DNA of 64,000 nt from Hansfordia pulvinata (lineage: Eukaryota; Ascomycota; Sordariomycetes; Xylariales), in assembly GCA_006538405.1 (NCBI GenBank), contig BJKQ01000012.1, positions 1,337,001 to 1,401,000 of the forward strand, in the 5' to 3' direction. How positions within the stretch are numbered: the first letter of the stretch is position 1; each line of letters begins with the position of its first letter. Shown here in pieces: positions 22,901 through 33,988 of the stretch. The position numbers and the translations under genes were made by a program. The notes under the pieces were generated by a model, which searched no databases, was not told the DNA's origin, and was given only the letters and a program-made list of their open reading frames with translations.

Positions 22901-24088
22901 GTGCAATTCGGAGGCCGATTCGCTCGCCTCGGCGCCGCCACGTGCCGTTGCGAATAACACGGCTTCGACCGCTCGTACGCCGCCTCCACGACGGCGCCAT
23001 CCCCGGCGACAAATGGGGCAAGAGATGCTGAGACTTCCAGGAGAAATGTCATAGCCCCTTGGCGCCCTCTTCAGAGGGGCAGCTTTCCTCGTTTCGCGCC
23101 CGCCAAGATCTACCATACTTCTGAATTTGGAATCAAGACAGCTCGGCTCAGCTGCCCGCATAAGGGCCAGGCTACGCAGACACGCAGGAAACCTTCCTAT
23201 GAGCACCGCCGCGAGCATCTTGCAAGGAGAAGCAGATTGCAGACATGGATCTTCGACGCCGGTGCTGCAGTTGCCTCTGCGTGCCACCAGACTCGCCGCA
23301 GACGCCTGTCGACTCTGTGAGGCCCGAACGGGCAACTCTGCCGCCATGGGCGAAGCGCCCGCTTCGCAGACAGGCTTGTCATGTCATGTATCTGACCGTG
23401 CACGGCCAAGGAATTTCCCAACCACCGTTCACGGTGTTGATACAAGCACCCCTCTTGAGCGAGCATGTCCACTTTGATCGATCTTCAACAGGGGGGAGAG
23501 GGGGCTCGCGATGTGAATGGCGCCAAGTTAGGCCGAGCTCGACTGAGGCACAGACAGCAGCACAAGCAGGTACACAGGTGTGCCTGTCAGCGCAGTAGCT
23601 CGCCTCTAACGACACGCAGGGCTGAGCCAACACTCTGCAGGCTAGAGTTTCTGCTTCGGTCATCGTATTGCCAGCGAGGAGTTTCCTATAGGCTTCTTCG
23701 GCCCAGTGACAGGATCTAAAGCGTTACCTCAACGCAGTGGCACTACACACAAAGGGTCTATAGGGAGCACCGGTTACCGTTCCAAGCGCCGGGTGTGTTG
23801 GTTGTAGTGACATAGTTAGGGATGGTTTCAAATATACTACAAAGTCTCAATGAAAGAGGCAAACAACACTCTTGGGTCAGTGACTGACCGACGCGGTGTA
23901 TTCCTGGACCGCCAATTGGAGCCCAGGTCTTCCTTTGTGCTGTCTATCATCGACTCTGCAAAACTTGCCAAGGCGGTACACAACCCTGAGAGGAAAGGAC
24001 CAGATAAAGAAACAACCCCTAAGAACCATACCACTCAAAGCCCGACCGCCGCATCACACTCTGCCCGCACCACCCACCCCCCTTCCTA
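19963..24088. other. Gene-free region between Vfa1 and the dehydrogenase
   Basis: About 4.1 kb. It appears somewhat less GC-rich than the flanks. Open frames reach about 227 codons on the minus strand (22664-23347) but show no domain I recognise. ACTCGTA/TACGAGT motifs occur near 20390, 21207, 21853 and 22835. A 28-bp tandem duplication lies at 20598-20651. I found no terminal repeats or transposase-like sequence. Confidence 0.5.
20598..20651. repeat. 28-bp tandem duplication
   Basis: Two adjacent copies (20598-20625 and 20626-20651) with the core GATACCTCTAGGAAGCAC, differing at one base (cctCag against cctAag) and at the end. Confidence 0.9.
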
Positions 24089-24446
24089 TCACCATTCGAA
24101 GGCACCCTGGCCGTGGATCAGCCTGCGGGCATCGGCCTCCCTCTCGCCGCGGACGATGCTGAGGAGCAGCTCGCCGGCGGCTGCCGGGTCGCCGGCGCGG
24201 CCCCCGGCGGTGCGGGCCTGCTCGCCGGGGCCCCGCAGGTTCGAGACGACGAGGCCGGGGCACATGACGCGGACGCGGACGCCCTCCTCCTCGAGCTCCA
24301 GCTGCTCGTGCATGGCCAGCATGTGGAGCGCGGCCTTGCTGGCCCGGTAGGCGGGGGAGCCGGCCGTGGCCACGCGCAGCGGGGAGGCCGGGTCCGCCAT
24401 GGCGCCCACCGAGCCCACCCGGCTGCCCGTGTAGACCAGGTACGGC

Positions 24447-24496
<50 letters not shown>

Positions 24497-25073
24497 CGAC
24501 GACCCCTCTTCTGCCGCCGCCGCCGCCGCCGCCGCCGCGCGGATAAGCAGCGGCCGGAAGGCGGCGGCGACCAGCGCCGGGCCGGCGACGTTGGTCGCCA
24601 GCGTGTCGCGGAGCGCGGCCTCCGCACCACTGCCGTCTTCCTCCCGGGCCGAGACGCCCGCGTTGTTCACCAGGACGTCCAGGCGGCCCCCGAACCGCCG
24701 GCCGACGGCCTCCGCGGCCCGCCGGACCGCCGCGCCGTCCGTCACGTCGAAGATGGCCGGCGTCAGGCGGTCGCGGGCGTCGTCGGCGGCGGCGGCCGAG
24801 GAGGAGGAGGAGGGGTTCTGGAGGAGGATCTCGGAGATGGCCGCGTCGACCCGGCTGGCGGACCGCCCGGCCAGGACGACGTGGTAGCCCTCGGGCGCGG
24901 CCGCCAGCGCCTTCGCGATGGCGAGGCCCACGCCGGAGTTTGCACCTGCGGGAGAGCAAGCGATTGCTACTTGTGAGCTGTGCTCGGGATGTTGCCTCAT
25001 GGCCTGTGGATAACTTTCAGGGGAGGGGGGGGGGGTGGAGCTTACCGGTGACGAGAGCAACCTTGGGAGGCAT
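24089..25073 (-). CDS. Short-chain dehydrogenase/reductase (classical SDR, carbonyl reductase-like)
   Basis: Exons 25073-25046 and 24945-24089; the intron has a GTAAGC donor and GCAG acceptor. The product is 294 residues. The start MPPKVALVTG joins ANSGVGLAIAKAL to complete the cofactor motif TGxxxGxG (residues 9-16). Other SDR landmarks are FDVTD (about 75-79), LVNNAG (about 101-106), a catalytic Ser in the VYTGSRVGSVG segment, and YRASK (Tyr about 209, Lys about 213). The best guess is an NADP(H)-dependent carbonyl reductase-like enzyme; substrate unknown. Between helix 5 and the strand carrying the catalytic Ser lies a low-complexity insertion of about 9 Ala, EEG and about 19 Ser, encoded by triplet repeats. 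No secretion signal or membrane segment is seen. It stands alone, with more than 4 kb on its left and almost 13 kb on its right free of genes. Confidence 0.9.
24447..24495. repeat. GAT/ATC trinucleotide repeat within the SDR coding sequence
   Basis: About 16 triplets of GAT on the plus strand, read as TCA (Ser) on the coding strand. They create the poly-Ser run in the dehydrogenase. Confidence 0.95.
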
Positions 25074-25183
25074 TTTGATGAGAGGGATGGATGGATGGAT
25101 GAGGGTTTTTTTTTCGCGCTTCACAATGTGTCTCGCTGTGGTCTATGATATTTCGGGCTTTGCAGTCGGCGACCACGGGGCGT

Positions 25184-25191
25184 TATATATA
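25184..25191 (-). promoter_or_regulatory. Candidate TATA box of the SDR gene
   Basis: TATATATA in otherwise GC-rich DNA, about 110 bp upstream of the SDR start codon in the transcribed direction. Confidence 0.5.
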
Positions 25192-28100
25192 GTCACCGTG
25201 TGGCCTTCGAGGTCGTCGTCGCACAGGGGCGGGGGTTAAGCCGGGGCTATTATCGCCGCAGCCGCGGAGAGACAACGGACGGGAGAGATGGCTTAACGCC
25301 AGCCTTCAAACCCCGGAATGGGGGGATTCGGGATGCGAACACGCGGATGGGCGCTCGACTGCTCCGATTCGAACACGGCGGCGCGGCTGAAGCCATTTAC
25401 GTCAGTCAGAGGGGCGTGTGCCGGCCGCCCTCGTCTTCATTGGTGTTTCGCCTTGTGGGCGAGCCTCGCCTTTCCAGTTGGCCTGTCTCGACTTCCTCGT
25501 GCACTTCAACTTCACAAGCTACAGCTGCTCTTTCCACGTCAGTGTCCGTTGAGATATGACCTGATCCACAGACACAACGACGAGCGGCTGTCCCCAACTG
25601 GCACGCCTGGTTATTCGCTCTTGCCTCCTGAAGAGAGCATTTCCGAGCGCTCCCTTCCTTTCTGCAGGAAACTACTACAGAGCTGAAGACTTGCATTGGA
25701 ATAGGTTAGGTAAGAATGCAGAGTTTAGCATTCCTCATACATGGTCCTCGAATTGGCTGCTTTGTTCGAGAGGCAGGCAGTCGCAGTCGAGGGGCAACCC
25801 GCAGTTTCGACTCTGAACTCATTTTTGATAGATCTCAGAATGGCATTATATGACTTCAGCCAAACCCTTCCAGCTTGTATTAACTCATGTGCGGGTTTAT
25901 ACCAGGTAGTTCGCTACAAGCTGCTCTGGCTTCAGCCGATGAGGAGACGTTGCGGCTCTTGGCCAACGAGCGCAACAGCTGCTCGTCAACCCAGGGACTG
26001 CACAATCTCACTGTCTGGTCAAGTCTACGTAAGGGAGTTTCACGTCGAGGGTGAGTCCTACAATGCCAAGACGGCCACTCTTCAGAGTACTCTGTCCATC
26101 AATACGACAACCTGCAAACTTGAACCAGCCAGTCCTATCCCTATACTTTTGACGGGCAGAGGCTTCAAGACCACTCAGAAACCAACACCGACAAACCCCG
26201 AGTTCAGAGGCCCTGGATATCGAAACTCCGCGTCCCCGTATCCGAGACCGTGTTACTCCGACTTGATGGGCTCCTCAGTGCTCGCTATAAGCTGTCGATG
26301 CGTCACCACTGCCGTCGTCGACACCCGAGTCCCAGCCAGTCCGTGCAACGGACTCATTCCCTTCCTACACTCCAGTCCTATGCGCGGTATGACTTCGGCG
26401 CCCCCGCCCTTTACGAGTAGTGACGACCCCGAGGCTGCTGCATACATCCGGGGAACAGAGCCCTCAGGCGCGGCCCACGGAGATTGCCGGCCAGCACCAC
26501 CGACCGACCTCGAGGCGGGCACTATCAGGCCTCACATTGTCAGCACGAGTCAAGCCCGCACGCCCACCAGCAAGGCAAGGCAACGCAAGTACTCGCAGAC
26601 CCTTCGAACCCTGCTTTGGGGTCGCGGACTTCGGGGCCGCCCCCTCCCCCACTCACACACCCCCCCCCCCGACCGCCGGTGCTGCCGATTAACCCTAAAA
26701 TGCAACCGAGACCATGACCAACCCATAGCCACGCGCGGCCAACTCGTACGTCTCGTGCTCCGTAGACCGGGGCGAACCTGAGCGCCGGGTCAGTAGGACA
26801 CACACACATACACACACAGAAAGAGAGAGAGAGGTAGAGAGAAAGCCCTGTGGACCGGGACAAGAAGCCGCCAGCGTATGTTTCCACATTGGGCCATCGC
26901 ATTCTTCTTCTCCCCCCCCCCCCTTTTCTTGTTTTCTTTCCGAATGGGCGCGCGCTGCGGAATTCTCCGCGAACCAGCTAATGACTCTGGCGTTCTTTCT
27001 CTACGAGTTTACGTCGGTTGGCCGCACGCCACACCTCTGGATCACTCGGACTCATCTGAGTAGGTATATATCTGATCGCGTGCGCGGTGGCCGCATACAT
27101 GCACTAGAGACAGGGGTTGTGGTGGCATGGGCAACTTCCTTAGGCGAGGGACGAAGGACACATAATAGCCGAGTAAGGGGAGAGGAAAAGGTTCCCCGCC
27201 GTAGCCAGACACAAGAGAAAGTTTCCCCCCCTCCCCTTCTCCCCCGGCCCCGCTAGAATAGACGAGCGGCGGCGCGGGAGCGCGGGCTCGATGGTATGTA
27301 TTAGGAAACTGATACGACTCTCCGGATGAACACGCCCTCTTGGATGCTCCGCACCGCCTTGCGAGAAACGGCGTATTTCGGGATGGGAGACAAAAGGGAT
27401 CAAAAAAAAAGGAAAAAAAAAGGCAGTCGCAGCCGCGCCACCCGAGTTGTTCTGATTATTACTTAAGGGTAACTGCTCGTATCATAGAGAGACGACGCCT
27501 GGTTGTCTGGCCACGGCGGGGCGGGCGACCTCCTTTCTTAAGGGTGCCGGGGCGAAGCAATACTCGTGCTTTATTCTGCTTCAAGTCGTTGTCCCTAAGC
27601 AGCCGTCGGAATCACAGGAGAAAAGAGAGGCTCGCGGTTCACTCAGTAGTCATGATAGCACAATAATGAGAGAAGGTCCATTTTACTCGACCACGAGCAC
27701 AAGTAGGTACTCACCTCTCGTACCTGAAAAGAAGGCACCGTACTCGTAAGCGTAGATGGGATAGTCGTGGAAGCGGTTGTGTTGTGCGTGTCGATCAGCC
27801 GCGGAACCGCGAGGACGGACGGGGGGGGAAAAAAAGGCATGAAACCATCTTGTAACGCGGGCCCCGGCCTAACTAAAGATGGCGGGGGAAGCACAATGAT
27901 GAGCAGCCGCAAGCCATGCCCGGGTTGGCTTGGGACGGACGAACCCGTGTTGTGGTTGGCCGACGCGTATTCGGACTCTGTCATAAGGTGGTAAGGAAAA
28001 AGGGGGGTGGGTGGGGTGAGAATAGCGGAGGAAGAAAAAAGAAAAGAAAGAAAAAAAAGAAAGAAAAAGCCCCGACAGTTCCGTCCTGCTCTGCTCTGTG

Positions 28101-28464
28101 TCTCCCGTGCTAACCCAAGGCTGTTAAGCGCTTTCTGACGAGTTCGAGTGCGAGCACCAGTTCGTTGCCTTGCGCCTGGGAAGGCTGCTGCAGCCCTTTT
28201 CGCACACCGAGGGGGCCCGCCCTGCTTTCTTCCCACTACTCCGTACGTACGAGCACGCGTTCGCTGCGAGCAGGAGTGCCTGGTGGGAGGGAGGGAGAAG
28301 GAAGAAACTCTCTTCTGCGCCGCGTCTGCGCGAGCAAGACGACTATGCCGAGAGCTGTGTGGATGGCGGCAGACAGGGTCGGGGAACGAGCACGTGGCCG
28401 GGTGAAGCGGCCCCCCCCCTCTGCGCTGCAGACAGAGCCGCGTATCCGACTGCCTGGTGATAGA

Positions 28465-28468
<4 letters not shown>

Positions 28469-28552
<84 letters not shown>
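28469..28552. repeat. CT dinucleotide microsatellite, about 84 bp
   Basis: Pure CT repeat on the plus strand, the longest dinucleotide tract in the window. Confidence 0.97.
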
Positions 28553-28556
<4 letters not shown>

Positions 28557-28900
28557 GCGTCGTCCCCTGCTCTTCGATCGGGGCCGAGGGGACAGGGCGG
28601 CGGGCTGCGTTTGGCCCCCAACAGGGCGACGCCTTGCCCGAACGAGGCCCTCTCTACGAGCGGGTTCTCGCGCGCGGCTAGTGTGAGGCGCGATCTGGTT
28701 TCCACGCACAAGAAGAAGACGGGGCTCCGAGTTAATAAGATCGGTGGTGGTTCTTCTCGAAGGCCGTGCGTTCCGTTTCGTTCCTCCCCAGACAGCAGCA
28801 AAGAGTGGTGAGCAGACTACCCGTACCCCGTTAGAAGAACGACAGAAAGTCACTGCTTGTACCTGACGTGTCCTCTTGAGGGGTGAACGTATTAACAAGT

Positions 28901-28902
<2 letters not shown>

Positions 28903-28948
<46 letters not shown>
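28903..28948. repeat. GA dinucleotide microsatellite, about 46 bp
   Basis: Pure GA repeat on the plus strand, hence complementary to the CT tract about 350 bp to the left. Confidence 0.97.
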
Positions 28949-28952
<4 letters not shown>

Positions 28953-29586
28953 GTTCCAAAGCCCTAGCGGGCGAGGCTAGGCACTGGTGCCCGCCTGTCG
29001 TGCTAAGCCCGACGCGACGAGGAATTTTTGAGCTCACCCCTCCCCCCCCCCCTCGGGTGTTCCTCGCCATCATGGTGCGAGAACGAGTATCGATCGGGCC
29101 TGGTCTAAGCGACTAGGGGCCCGGGGGCACCTGTCTGTCGATCTGCCTGTTTGTCTGTCATCCCAGCTCCAAGAAGCCCTACGAAAGCCCGGACGGGAGC
29201 TGAAACCGCTCCCCGGGGGCAGTGGGCAGATGGCCGAGGGAATGGTGGGAGTCATGGGCCAGCGAGAAGAAAAGGAAGCGGTAACCTTGTTGTTGTTGTT
29301 GTTGTTGCTATTATTATGATTGTTATTACTCTTCATTGTGTTCTTCATGAATGACGGCGGTGGTCATAGAGCCCGTCCTGGCATCTATCCGCATGCCTTG
29401 TACAGAATATGACGTACTCTTATGTGAGTCGAGGAGTCGCGGGCTCGAACCTCGCGTCAGGCGGAGCAGACACGAGTACACGTAAGGGTGTGAGCACTAC
29501 GTATCTACGAGTACTCGTGGGCTTCTCGACCAAGACGGAACTTGCCACTGGCCGCTCATCAACGTGGCTGACGGACGAGAGCCGCC

Positions 29587-29618
29587 TCTTCCCTTCCCTT
29601 CCCTTCCCTTCCCTTCCC
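29587..29618. repeat. CCCTT pentanucleotide repeat
   Basis: About six perfect CCCTT units in tandem. Confidence 0.9.
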
Positions 29619-30250
29619 ACTCCCCCCCGTGGCCAGTGGTCAGACAATGTCGGCAAAGGCGCGGGACCAATGCCGCGCCGCGCGATGGGCGGGAGGGACA
29701 CCACCCATCTCTCTCGGGTATGCTAACAGAGCCACTAGGCGAAGCTGCTCTTTTCAGCCTTAGCGGCGTCGATGGTGGCGTCGGGTGCGAGTAAAGAACA
29801 GTACGAGTACTACTCGTAGAGAGAGAGAGAGAGGGGAGGATGGGAATGCGAGTAGGCCAGGTTGCTGTAAGGCTGAAGGGCGATGAGTTAACGGGTAGTG
29901 GTTAGATGGCTCGTCATACGGGTGGGGATAATGGAATGGATGCCGGTACAAGAGCAAGACATGTACTCGTTCTCAAAGTCATATCATTACTCGTAGTGGT
30001 AGTAGTAGTAGTAGTAGCGGTAGCATACCTACCTACGAGACGAGTACTCGGACCAGAAATACTGACCCGCGCAACGGATTCCGCGGTTCCGCAGCACCAC
30101 CACCCACTCCCACTGGACTCGGGCATTGTCACTTGAGTGCCGCGCCCCGCGGGTTCTGACTGTCCCCGAGCTGCAAACCGGGGGGAGGTCCGTCCTGGTC
30201 TGGCCGGACACAAGACAGGACAGGGCAGAGTGCGGCTACGCGCGTTGTGT

Positions 30251-30280
<30 letters not shown>
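30251..30280. repeat. GTC trinucleotide repeat
   Basis: Ten GTC units. Similar GTC/GAC tracts occur at 31881-31900, 34686-34713 and 37560-37590. Confidence 0.9.
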
Positions 30281-30281
<1 letters not shown>

Positions 30282-30393
30282 GTCGGTCGATCGTGGGACC
30301 GGCGGATGGCCCTTCTGTAGTCTGGGCTGGATAAGGTAACCATGGGGAAAGAAAGGGCTCGTTGATGATTCCCAATCATCATCGCCCCGTTCC

Positions 30394-30423
30394 CACCACC
30401 ACCACCACCACCACCACCACCAC
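30394..30423. repeat. CAC/ACC trinucleotide repeat
   Basis: About ten perfect units of CAC on the plus strand. Confidence 0.9.
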
Positions 30424-30799
30424 TCGCCTGCCCGCTCGTTCGCGCCCGGCACGTGCGCAGTACCGATATGACACGACACGACACTGCTGATGAATGTAAT
30501 CATGCTTATACACACACACACTGGTATGACGGGGTTAAAACAACAAGCTGGCCGAAACTTCGCTGGCCCTCGCGCCGCCGCCGCCGGGAGGAGATCGCCC
30601 GTACTGTCGAGCGCGATACCGACACGCGCAGGAGGAGTGATAGTCCATCGTACGCGTAGAAGGAGACAGGAGAGGCGAGACGGCGCGTGTCGCGTGGGCC
30701 ACTCCGCCGTGTATAGGTGGTAGGTAAGAAACCCCCCGTAGCCGTGTCTGATGGGTGACGGAGACCAGCAAAGTCCCATGTCAGCAGCAGCAGTAGCAG

Positions 30800-30828
30800 C
30801 AACAACAACAACAACAACAACAACAGCA
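30800..30828. repeat. CAA trinucleotide repeat
   Basis: About nine CAA units, bordered on the left by a degenerate CAG run. Confidence 0.9.
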
Positions 30829-31018
30829 GTAATAAGAGGCGAGTCTGTTGACCCGTGATGACAGACTGGACTGGGCCGGGCTGACTGCCGAGACTGGCTG
30901 CCGGCCACTACGCACCACGCGTACGAGTACTCGTTCCTCCCCTCATAATAATTCGGCCGAGTGTCAGTGTCGACGGCTCCCGTCTGGAGTCATGGGAGTA
31001 CTCGTATCGTACCGCCCC

Positions 31019-31060
31019 GGAGGAGGAGGAGGAGGAGGAGGAGGAGGAGGAGGAGGAGGA
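31019..31060. repeat. GGA trinucleotide repeat
   Basis: Fourteen GGA units; a purine-only tract with G-quadruplex or triplex potential. Confidence 0.92.
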
Positions 31061-31547
31061 CTACGGCCCAGAAGGGCAACAGCCTGCGCGCCCTGCAGAG
31101 GCTCTGGCTCTCTGCCTCTGCCTCTGCCTCTACGAGTGCTGCGGATCGCCTGGGAAGACAAGCCCACGCACGACGAGAGCCCGTACGCGTTACCCGTACG
31201 AGTGAGTACTCGTCTTCGAGAGAGGGGGGGGAGGGGTGGGGGAAAAAAAAGGGGATGCGTGCATCCTAACTTAGCGTCGCCGCGTCGCTCTCCCAGTCAG
31301 ACTAACCAACTTAAAACCACGACTACGAGCACGAGCAAACCCGCCCACGAGCAACGGCCTGACCTGGGGGGGCTGACAAAGTAGATACCCGCAGTCGCGA
31401 GCTGCGTAGATACCTACCTTGGGGCGCCCGCCTACCTGGCTAGTAGCGAGCTGCTCCTCGTAGGGCGGCGGCGGCTCCTTGCCAGGCGGAAGGCCGGCCC
31501 TACCGGGCACGCGGCAACTAACGATTAGGTCGGGGATGGGGCCCCTC

Positions 31548-31573
31548 GGACTTGGACTTGGACTTGGACTTGG
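31548..31573. repeat. GGACTT hexanucleotide repeat
   Basis: Four perfect six-base units. Confidence 0.85.
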
Positions 31574-31676
31574 CCGAGCACGAGCAGGGGAAAGGGGACC
31601 CTGCGCCCCTCACTCACCTCCCGGGCAAGGCTGGAGTGAAAGAGGAGGGAAGGGGGAGGGGGGTGTGCGCGAGAGA

Positions 31677-31707
31677 CGTGGCGTGGCGTGGCGTGGCGTG
31701 GCGTGGC
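31677..31707. repeat. GGCGT pentanucleotide repeat
   Basis: Five to six perfect units read as GTGGC/GGCGT. Confidence 0.9.
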
Positions 31708-31880
31708 AGCTCCCATCTCGAAAGAAACACACAAAAGCCGTCGTCGGGTCCGGCCCCCCTTTTCCCCTCGCAAGCCGCACCCGTGCGGTTTTTGGAAAGA
31801 CGCGAAAACACCGGCGCCTTGCCCGAGTCTGCATAGCAGCCAAGAGCCGCTCCTCTTGCCCGGCGTCATCGTCGTCCGTC

Positions 31881-31897
31881 CGTCGTCGTCGTCGTCG

Positions 31898-31941
<44 letters not shown>
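31881..31941. repeat. Compound GTC then GT microsatellite
   Basis: About 20 bp of GTC repeat passes directly into about 41 bp of pure GT repeat. Confidence 0.95.
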
Positions 31942-31942
<1 letters not shown>

Positions 31943-32231
31943 TGGCTCTGGAGGAGGGAAATAGGGGTCCATCCCACTGCCTCAGCCCGCCAAGCAGCCG
32001 CTGTCTTGTTTATCTCGGGAACTTTGTGACTGGAGAACTCTCCCATATAGCGCCTTGGCTCGGACAGAGGCACTCATATAGCCCCCCCTTGCTCACCACT
32101 GTACTCGTACGAGTACGTCTCTACAGCCTCCTTCTACGAGTACGATAGACAGGCGGCGCAAAAAGGGCCCCGCGGAACCGATAGTCTGGGTGGTAGGGCT
32201 GACGGCTCGGTGATGCACCTCTTCAGCTCCG

Positions 32232-32263
<32 letters not shown>

Positions 32264-32829
32264 CCTTTCGGTGAATCACGAGCACCCCCGTCTGTCTACC
32301 TGGTAAACAAGGCCGTCCAAGACTTGTCCAGCATCCGAGTGCCAAGACGAAATACGACTGACTATTTGTTCTCGCCTCGCGCGCGACATGGGATTTTTTT
32401 CGGGGGGTAGAGGGGACGTCGTTCCCAGCATCGGACGCTTCGGCTCGAAGACCCCGTTGGGAAGCAAGACGCCCTCGCCCAGCTGTCCCCCCTCCCCCAT
32501 GAGGCACACTAGAAACAAGCAACCTGGCTGGTGAGTCTGGAGGGCGAGCACGGCGCGAGGTTGCTTCCAAGTAGCTCGTACTGGCTATACCTTCCCCACG
32601 GCCTAACTAGCTAGTTTCGCTTTTCGCAAGGAGAGGAGCCGAGTCGTGAGTCCGACGAGTTGGCTGTTTGCGGTTGGCGCCTCGCAACCAGGTCGCCCTT
32701 TTCGCCTGCTTCGTCGCGCGCGGGGGGCAAAACTCGGCCCTCAGCAAGGGAAGAAACACGGGAGAAGCATGACCGAATGAAGACAGTGGGAAAATCAACA
32801 CCACAGGCGCCGGCCGCCACACGGATGGC

Positions 32830-32851
32830 TTTTTTTTTTTTTTTTTTTTTT
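32830..32851. repeat. T homopolymer, about 22 bases
   Basis: Uninterrupted T run. Length in the real genome is uncertain because homopolymers are often miscounted. Confidence 0.9.
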
Positions 32852-33376
32852 GGCGGAAGCCGAGGCATCCCGGGGCCCAGCTTTGGCCGCCCTCCAGAAC
32901 AGAACAGGGAGGCGAGCCACTAAACTACCTTATGAATCTGGTTTTCTGCTTGCTCCGCGCAGCTGATGAGCCACTGCGACGAGGCTGACCCGCCGGGGCT
33001 TGAGTACACTTGCGCCCCTGCTTGCTGGAGAGGCGCGACTCGGCCGGTGGCGGCCCGTAGAAGGCGGCCCCATCTACCGCTGCTGCGCCCGAGAGCATAG
33101 CCGTCCGGCGTCCGTCCGTCCGTCGCCGGGGCTTGTCTGTGGCTTGCGAACCCCCCCAGGCCAGGCGCGGCCGTCGGGTGGCGGAACTCGCTGGGGGCAG
33201 CATACCCAAAAGTCAAGGAGGCGAGCCCGATCAGAACCTTCCATTCCTTCTAGCTCTCCACGAATACGTCCGCCAAAAGCAGCTCTTGCCACGGCCGCAG
33301 AAAAGATCCAGATACCGGGCGGAATGAACGGAAACAAGCCAGGAAGCAGAGTTTGCCCCAGGAAAACCACGAGAAA

Positions 33377-33400
33377 GGGGGGGGGGGGGGGGGGGGGGGG
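33377..33400. repeat. G homopolymer, about 24 bases
   Basis: Uninterrupted G run on the plus strand, a strong G-quadruplex candidate. Confidence 0.9.
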
Positions 33401-33960
33401 CAGAATCCCAAGTTCCTCGACGTCTCTGTAGAACGAGTCTTTTTCCGCCACCTCATCTCCACGTGGTGTGTATATCTGATGCATCCGTGTGCCTGAGTGG
33501 TTTGCCGCCTGAAGATCTCGAGAGCCCCGGCTGCCGAGCCTGGGGGAAAAGAAAGAGACAGAACGAGGAGAGGGAAAGAGGGACAAGAGCAGAACACGCC
33601 CCCTACCTACCTACCCTAGGTGTAGCTAGAGCTAGGTAAGAGTGTTCGAACACCCGTGAGTACCTACCATACTCGTACTTGAGCTACTAGACTAGCCTCT
33701 GTCGGTTTACGGGAGGCGAGAAAAAACCCCATCTTGGTGATACGCCCCCGGCCTTGGGCATCTGTGGGCGAACCACAGTTCTTGTGTCATTCGATTGCAT
33801 TCATCTTTTGGGCAGTGCTCAACTCACTAGAAGTCTTCTGCAATTCGCTGCAACTCCGCCAATCACCAGTCGCCCAGTGCAAGCATCAGTCAAGTCGGCC
33901 GTCAAAAAGTTATTTCAGATTTCCAAATGTGGTCTCAAAAGGCGAAAGTCGGGTCCGATG

Positions 33961-33988
33961 GACTGATGACTGACTGACTGACTGACTG
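33961..33988. repeat. GACT tetranucleotide repeat
   Basis: About five GACT units. A related, less regular GACT/GACC array lies at about 34836-34886. Confidence 0.85.

Noticed and set aside
25741..26781. Open frame of 346 codons on the plus strand
   Set aside because: No conserved motif, low-complexity Pro/Ser/Arg-rich end, overlapping open frames on the other strand; GC-rich DNA gives such frames by chance.
29440..29475. tRNA-like T arm (GCGGG, CTCGAAC loop, CTCGC)
   Set aside because: The loop lacks the usual TTC start and no acceptor stem pairs with the 3' side at the required distance.
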